Assembly: GCF_018476645.1 (NCBI RefSeq)
Contig: NZ_JAHCTB010000001.1
Location: 310,001-374,000 of the forward strand
DNA: 64,000 nt
Direction: 5' to 3'
Source: Aequorivita echinoideorum
GTDB lineage: Bacteria; Bacteroidota; Bacteroidia; Flavobacteriales; Flavobacteriaceae
Shown here piece by piece: positions 59,056-64,000 of the stretch (positions within the stretch are counted from its first letter, which is position 1; every line of letters starts with the position of its first letter). Position numbers and translations under genes: made by a program. The notes beneath the pieces are model-generated. The model was not told the origin of the DNA. It saw nothing but the letters and a program-made list of their open reading frames with translations, and searched no databases.

Positions 59056-59691
59056 TTACTCTTCAGCGATGAGCGCGTAGGCACACGTAAAACCTTCAAA
59101 CTCCAGAAAATCTACATTGTATTTTTCCTGTTTTTCTTCAAAAGAAACCGTTGCTGTGGTTTTTTTGTCTTCAAACATAAATTCCTCAACGTAAATATTC
59201 TCCAAAAAACTCACGCCTTTTTCAGCAAAACTTTTATACAACGATTCCTTTGCGCACCAAACAATCGTGAGCTTTCGTATCATGGCATCTTCATTTGCAA
59301 TCGTTCGGTATTCTTCAATTGGAGTGAATTTATGGGCAATCTTCAAGATTTTGTTGCGCTGCTTTTCGATATCGATTCCCACCTCAACATCGCTAATAAT
59401 AATTGCCGAAAAATTAAAGGAATGCGTGATAGAAATGTGTTTTTGATCCTTTAAATGTGGTTTCCCGTTTTCGTCATAATATAAATCATGATCTGTATAG
59501 CCCCCCAAATCCAATAAATGCCGGATGCTCATAAAACCGCGACGGTGCAGGTCGCTTTTCATATTTGAAACCCGGGCGGCACAATTTGAAGTAAGATCCA
59601 TTCCTTCCGATAACGACTCAAACGGCTCTTCGATCTTCCAAATGAAGACTTTAGTGTTTGGATTTACTGTTATAGTTTTGTAAAGCGGCAT
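59056..59691 (-). CDS. 4'-phosphopantetheinyl transferase superfamily protein
   Basis: 211 residues. Magnesium site VGIDIEKQRNKI and the motif IVWCAKESLYKSF (W-x2-KES) are characteristic of Sfp-type transferases, with two duplicated domains. It loads carrier proteins with the phosphopantetheine arm of coenzyme A. No carrier protein or synthase gene is in the window. The start at 59691 (MPLYKTITVNP) was preferred because the upstream frame is poor and overlaps the ahcY promoter region. Confidence 0.9.
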   Translation of the reverse strand: MPLYKTITVNPNTKVFIWKIEEPFESLSEGMDLTSNCAARVSNMKSDLHRRGFMSIRHLLDLGGYTDHDLYYDENGKPHLKDQKHISITHSFNFSAIIISDVEVGIDIEKQRNKILKIAHKFTPIEEYRTIANEDAMIRKLTIVWCAKESLYKSFAEKGVSFLENIYVEEFMFEDKKTTATVSFEEKQEKYNVDFLEFEGFTCAYALIAEE

Positions 59692-59711
59692 ATATTTAAA
59701 GGGATATTTTG

Positions 59712-59719
59712 TAGTTTTG
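59712..59719 (+). promoter_or_regulatory. Possible promoter -7 box of ahcY
   Basis: TAGTTTTG matches TAnnTTTG; the expected start near 59725 gives a 60-base leader with a short CCGC-ATTT-GCGG hairpin (59759-59770). No known SAH or SAM riboswitch was recognised. Confidence 0.35.
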
Positions 59720-59786
59720 CGGACTTTAGATTTTAAATAGAAATTTTTTAATAAAAACCCGCATTTGCGGTATAAAGATAACAAAT

Positions 59787-61103
59787 ATGTCAACTAAAAC
59801 TGTGCCTTACACGGCTTACAAAGTAAAAGATATTACCCTTGCAGATTGGGGAAGAAAGGAAATTGAACTTGCCGAGGCCGAAATGCCGGGGCTTATGAGT
59901 CTTCGCGAAGAGTATGGAAATGAGCAGCCATTGAAAGGTGCGCGTATTGCCGGATGTCTCCACATGACTATCCAAACCGCAGTACTTATTGAAACTTTGA
60001 AAGCTCTTGGAGCTGAAGTAACGTGGAGTTCGTGTAATATTTTTTCCACCCAAGATCACGCCGCTGCTGCGATTGCCGATGCAGGAATTCCAGTATATGC
60101 CTGGAAAGGTATGAATGAAGAAGAATTTGACTGGTGTATCGAGCAAACGCTTTTCTTTGGCGAAGATCGCAAACCGTTGAATATGATTCTTGACGATGGC
60201 GGCGATCTAACCAATATGGTTCTGGATAAATATCCTGAGCTTGCCGCTGGCGTGAAAGGGATTTCTGAAGAAACCACAACGGGTGTTCACCGCCTTTATG
60301 AACGTATGAAAAAAGGTACGTTGCCAATGCCGGCAATCAATATTAACGATAGCGTTACAAAAAGTAAATTTGACAACAAATACGGTTGCCGCGAAAGTGC
60401 TGTTGATGCTATCCGCCGGGCGACTGATGTGATGCTTGCCGGAAAACGGGTTGTTGTTTGCGGTTATGGCGATGTAGGTAAAGGTACCGCAGCTTCCTTT
60501 AAAGGTGCGGGAAGCATTGTTACCGTTACAGAAATTGACCCAATTTGTGCGTTACAAGCTGCTATGGACGGTTTTGAAGTGAAGAAACTGGAAACGGTTA
60601 TCGAAAATGCCGATATCGTAATCACAACTACAGGGAATAAAGACATCGTTCGTGGCGAGCATTTTGAAGCGATGAAGGATAAGACCATTGTTTGTAATAT
60701 TGGGCATTTTGATAATGAAATCGCCGTTGCTTGGTTGAAGAAAAACCACGGGAACACGCATGTTGAAATCAAGCCACAAGTTGATAAATATAGCATCAAT
60801 GGAAAAGACATCATCCTTTTGGCCGAAGGCCGTTTGGTGAATCTTGGTTGCGCCACCGGTCATCCAAGTTTTGTGATGAGCAACAGTTTTACCAACCAAA
60901 CTTTGGCGCAAATTGAGCTTTGGAAAAATGGCGAAAACTATGAAAACCAAGTATATATGCTGCCGAAACATTTGGATGAAAAGGTTGCAAAATTGCACCT
61001 TGAGAAAATTGGCGTTGAATTGACCGAGCTTCGCCCAGACCAAGCGGAATATATCGGTGTGGAAGTTGAAGGGCCATTTAAGCCGGAGTATTATAGATAT
61101 TAG
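59787..61103 (+). CDS. ahcY: Adenosylhomocysteinase
   Basis: 438 residues. The NAD site is [19 protein letters not shown], and the substrate region has [16 protein letters not shown] plus [23 protein letters not shown] (key piece [13 protein letters not shown]) and a C-terminal PFKPEYYRY. It splits S-adenosylhomocysteine into adenosine and homocysteine, keeping methyl transfer going. Divergent from the phosphopantetheinyl transferase gene; a terminator follows. Confidence 0.98.
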   Translation: MSTKTVPYTAYKVKDITLADWGRKEIELAEAEMPGLMSLREEYGNEQPLKGARIAGCLHMTIQTAVLIETLKALGAEVTWSSCNIFSTQDHAAAAIADAGIPVYAWKGMNEEEFDWCIEQTLFFGEDRKPLNMILDDGGDLTNMVLDKYPELAAGVKGISEETTTGVHRLYERMKKGTLPMPAININDSVTKSKFDNKYGCRESAVDAIRRATDVMLAGKRVVVCGYGDVGKGTAASFKGAGSIVTVTEIDPICALQAAMDGFEVKKLETVIENADIVITTTGNKDIVRGEHFEAMKDKTIVCNIGHFDNEIAVAWLKKNHGNTHVEIKPQVDKYSINGKDIILLAEGRLVNLGCATGHPSFVMSNSFTNQTLAQIELWKNGENYENQVYMLPKHLDEKVAKLHLEKIGVELTELRPDQAEYIGVEVEGPFKPEYYRY

Positions 61104-61127
61104 ACTTTAGATTTTAGAAGCTAGATT

Positions 61128-61157
61128 AAAACCCTTGCAGCAATGCGGGGGTTTTTT
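61128..61157 (+). terminator. Intrinsic terminator after ahcY
   Basis: AACCCTTGCA and TGCGGGGGTT (two G-T pairs) form a ten-base stem, followed by a T-run, 24 bases past the stop. Confidence 0.8.
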
Positions 61158-61208
61158 GTTGGAAAATATTTAACTTTTAAGCACGTAGAATATGTTTATT
61201 TTAAATGA

Positions 61209-61679
61209 ATGATTTATGACGAAGAAAAAATAAAAGTCCCAAGATTCAACGAAGCATCCGGCTTCTACACTACGAAAAAGCGTTCCAAAATGATGGGGAA
61301 AATCCGTGGGAAGAATACCAAACCCGAATTGCTCTTCCGGAAAGCACTTTGGAAAAAAGGAATCCGTTATCGGGTTGACAATAAAAAACTTCCCGGAAAA
61401 CCGGATGTTTCCATTATAAAATACAAACTTGCCATTTTCATTGACGGAGAATTTTGGCACGGTTACAATTGGCCCGACCGAAAGAAAACTTTAAAAAGCA
61501 ACCGTGGTTTTTGGATTCCCAAAATTGAGCGCAATATGCAGCGCGACCGTGAAGTGAATCGTCAACTCGAGGAAATGGGATTTACCGTTTTTCGCTTTTG
61601 GACCAACGAAATCAAGAATGATTTAGACCAGTGCATCAATGATGTTTTGGTTTTCATAAATACAGGACAGAATGATTAA
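61209..61679 (+). CDS. Very short patch repair (Vsr-like) mismatch endonuclease
   Basis: 156 residues. TTKKRSKMMGKIRGKNTKPE and LPGKPDVSIIKY with catalytic D66, then IFIDGEFWHGYNW with H84, match the Vsr endonuclease fold. Vsr nicks T:G mismatches made when 5-methylcytosine deaminates. The HGCFWHGH-type zinc cysteines of E. coli Vsr are altered here (GEFWHG, no nearby Cys). No DNA methyltransferase is in the window, so it is an orphan. It overlaps the aminotransferase gene by eight bases. Confidence 0.82.
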   Translation: MIYDEEKIKVPRFNEASGFYTTKKRSKMMGKIRGKNTKPELLFRKALWKKGIRYRVDNKKLPGKPDVSIIKYKLAIFIDGEFWHGYNWPDRKKTLKSNRGFWIPKIERNMQRDREVNRQLEEMGFTVFRFWTNEIKNDLDQCINDVLVFINTGQND

Positions 61680-62811
61680 CTCGAAATTACCCAATATTGA
61701 AACTTCCATTTTTGCAAAAATGAGCAAAATGGCGGCGGATCAGAAGGCATTGAATCTTTCGCAGGGATTTCCAAATTTTCCCAGCGACCCTGCGCTAAAT
61801 GCTTTGGTGGACGAAGCGATGCGCGAGGGTTTCAACCAATACGCCCCGATGCCGGGCGATTTTGGGTTGCGGATGGAAATTTCAAAAAAGATTGAAAAAC
61901 TGCACAACCATTTTTACAATCCCGAAACGGAAATCACGATAACTGCTGGCGCAACACAAGCTATTTTCACCATAATTGCAGCAGCAATAAATAAAGGCGA
62001 CGAGGTTATTATTTTCACTCCAGCCTATGATTGTTACGCGCCCACGGTAGAACTTTTTGGCGGAAATATTGTTCCAATTCAATTAAAACCTCCTTTTTAT
62101 AATGTGGATTGGCAGAAAGTTGAAGATAAAATTTCTTCCAAAACGAAAATGATAATCATCAATTCACCACACAACCCCAGCGGAATGCTTTTTTCAGAAG
62201 AAGATATGCTGCAGTTACAGGATTTGGCAGAAAAAAATAATCTTCTGGTTTTAAGTGATGAAGTTTATGAACATATTATTTTTGATGGAGAAGTGCACCA
62301 AAGCGCTTCAAAGTTTGAAGCATTGGCGAAACGTAGTTTTATAACAGCCTCTTTCGGAAAAACATTTCACAATACAGGTTGGAAAACGGGCTATTGTGCC
62401 GCGCCAGAAAACTTGATGAAAGAATTCCAAAAAGTGCATCAATTTGTGGTTTTCTGCGTAAATCATCCTATTCAAAAAGCATTGGCAACCTATTTGAAAC
62501 ATGAAAAAAATTATTTGAAAATTCCTGATTTTTATCAGCAAAAGCGGGATCTTTTTCTTCATTTGTTGCGAAGGAGCAATTTTAAAATCATTCCTTCAAA
62601 AGGAACTTATTTTCAAATGCTTGATTTTTCAGAAATTTCCAAAGAAAGCGATATAGCTTTTGCGGAAAGATTGACGAAGGAAATGAAAATTGCTACCATA
62701 CCTACATCGGTTTTTAATGAGGGAAAAAGTGATTTTAAACAAATTCGTGTTTGTTTTGCAAAAACTGATGAAACGTTGATTAATGCCGCCAAGATTCTGA
62801 ATTCAATTTAA
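61672..62811 (+). CDS. Class I/II pyridoxal-phosphate aminotransferase (methionine/kynurenine type)
   Basis: 379 residues. PLP-binding landmarks are GATQAIFTIIAA, NSPHNPSGMLF, LSDEVYEH and the Schiff-base lysine in SFGKTFHNTGWKTGY. The sequence resembles YbdL-type methionine aminotransferase and kynurenine/glutamine transaminase K relatives. It would move amino groups between methionine-like or aromatic amino acids and 2-oxo acids. The ATG lies eight bases inside the vsr frame, so translation of the two is coupled. Confidence 0.88.
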   Translation: MINSKLPNIETSIFAKMSKMAADQKALNLSQGFPNFPSDPALNALVDEAMREGFNQYAPMPGDFGLRMEISKKIEKLHNHFYNPETEITITAGATQAIFTIIAAAINKGDEVIIFTPAYDCYAPTVELFGGNIVPIQLKPPFYNVDWQKVEDKISSKTKMIIINSPHNPSGMLFSEEDMLQLQDLAEKNNLLVLSDEVYEHIIFDGEVHQSASKFEALAKRSFITASFGKTFHNTGWKTGYCAAPENLMKEFQKVHQFVVFCVNHPIQKALATYLKHEKNYLKIPDFYQQKRDLFLHLLRRSNFKIIPSKGTYFQMLDFSEISKESDIAFAERLTKEMKIATIPTSVFNEGKSDFKQIRVCFAKTDETLINAAKILNSI

Positions 62812-62906
62812 AATTTCTATTCAATAAATCTTTTCCATAGACAAAATCAATTGGTGGATTAGGACTTATAATTAAAATTGAAGTCCATATCCATCGAATT
62901 TGGTAA

Positions 62907-64000
<1,094 letters not shown>

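Noticed and set aside
59725-59786. SAH or SAM riboswitch in the ahcY leader
   Set aside because: Only a four-base hairpin (CCGC/GCGG) is present; the conserved cores of SAH and SAM aptamers are not.

Overview
The window looks like chromosomal DNA of a marine-type member of the Flavobacteriaceae (phylum Bacteroidota). I infer this from AT-rich DNA, weak Shine-Dalgarno sites, many promoter -7 boxes of the TAnnTTTG type, two secreted proteins with type IX secretion (T9SS) C-terminal domains, a DnaE polymerase with a fused N-terminal exonuclease, a bacterial GGGP synthase, and many DUF families typical of the group. An Aequorivita-like genus would fit, but the sequence alone does not prove it. 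There are no rRNA or tRNA genes, CRISPR arrays, insertion sequences or prophages. It is mostly housekeeping DNA with a few accessory points.

Layout: 1-5.1 kb holds the edge of a ClpP-like gene, thioredoxin and DnaE (all minus). 5.3-10.8 kb holds a DUF2383 protein, a duplicated-domain lipoprotein, the rpsP-rimM-methyltransferase run, an acyl-CoA dehydrogenase and an SGNH lipoprotein. 10.8-13.7 kb is an Fe-S/redox operon (Mrp, Nfu, ferredoxin reductase, ferredoxin). 13.9-20.6 kb has a DNA-repair-like ATL protein, LysE, TrmB, a MurG-like glycosyltransferase, a PhoB/PhoR-like pair, a T9SS cargo and a LuxE-like protein. 20.8-31.8 kb has TyrRS, an epimerase, a pyrC operon, HemD, PckA, a saccharopine-dehydrogenase-like enzyme and a zinc peptidase. 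31.9-39.6 kb has an unusual LeuRS, a UbiA-type prenyltransferase and the ftsX-DUF3098-uppP-truB operon. 39.6-47.7 kb has a tandem gene duplication, a secreted peptidylarginine-deiminase-like enzyme, Aat, a histidine kinase, HIT, GreA and a Rieske-like lipoprotein. 47.7-50.3 kb is a TonB-dependent receptor under a TPP riboswitch. 50.3-54.7 kb is a hybrid kinase facing a sigma-54 activator, with a possible sigma-54 promoter nearby. 54.9-58.3 kb is a tight five-gene operon with a thiamine-binding protein and a PnuC/PnuT transporter. 58.3-64 kb has GGGP synthase with a phosphopantetheinyl transferase, AhcY, an orphan Vsr endonuclease overlapping an aminotransferase, and the 5' part of katG.

The only stretch over 300 bases without a protein gene is 49952-50352; it holds the TPP riboswitch, its terminator and the promoter of the next gene. 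Most convergent gene pairs share a strong bidirectional hairpin terminator.

The most unusual signals are these. leuS carries several palindromic, repeat-like pieces read in frame, plus a ~105-residue unknown insert just before the KMSKS loop. The thiamine uptake genes are split into a riboswitch-controlled receptor and a separate transporter operon. The TPP aptamer has its P3 arm built from intergenic-type repeats. The greA leader contains a terminator-like hairpin. Recollected family alignments are used for several calls and are marked as such; no database search was run.
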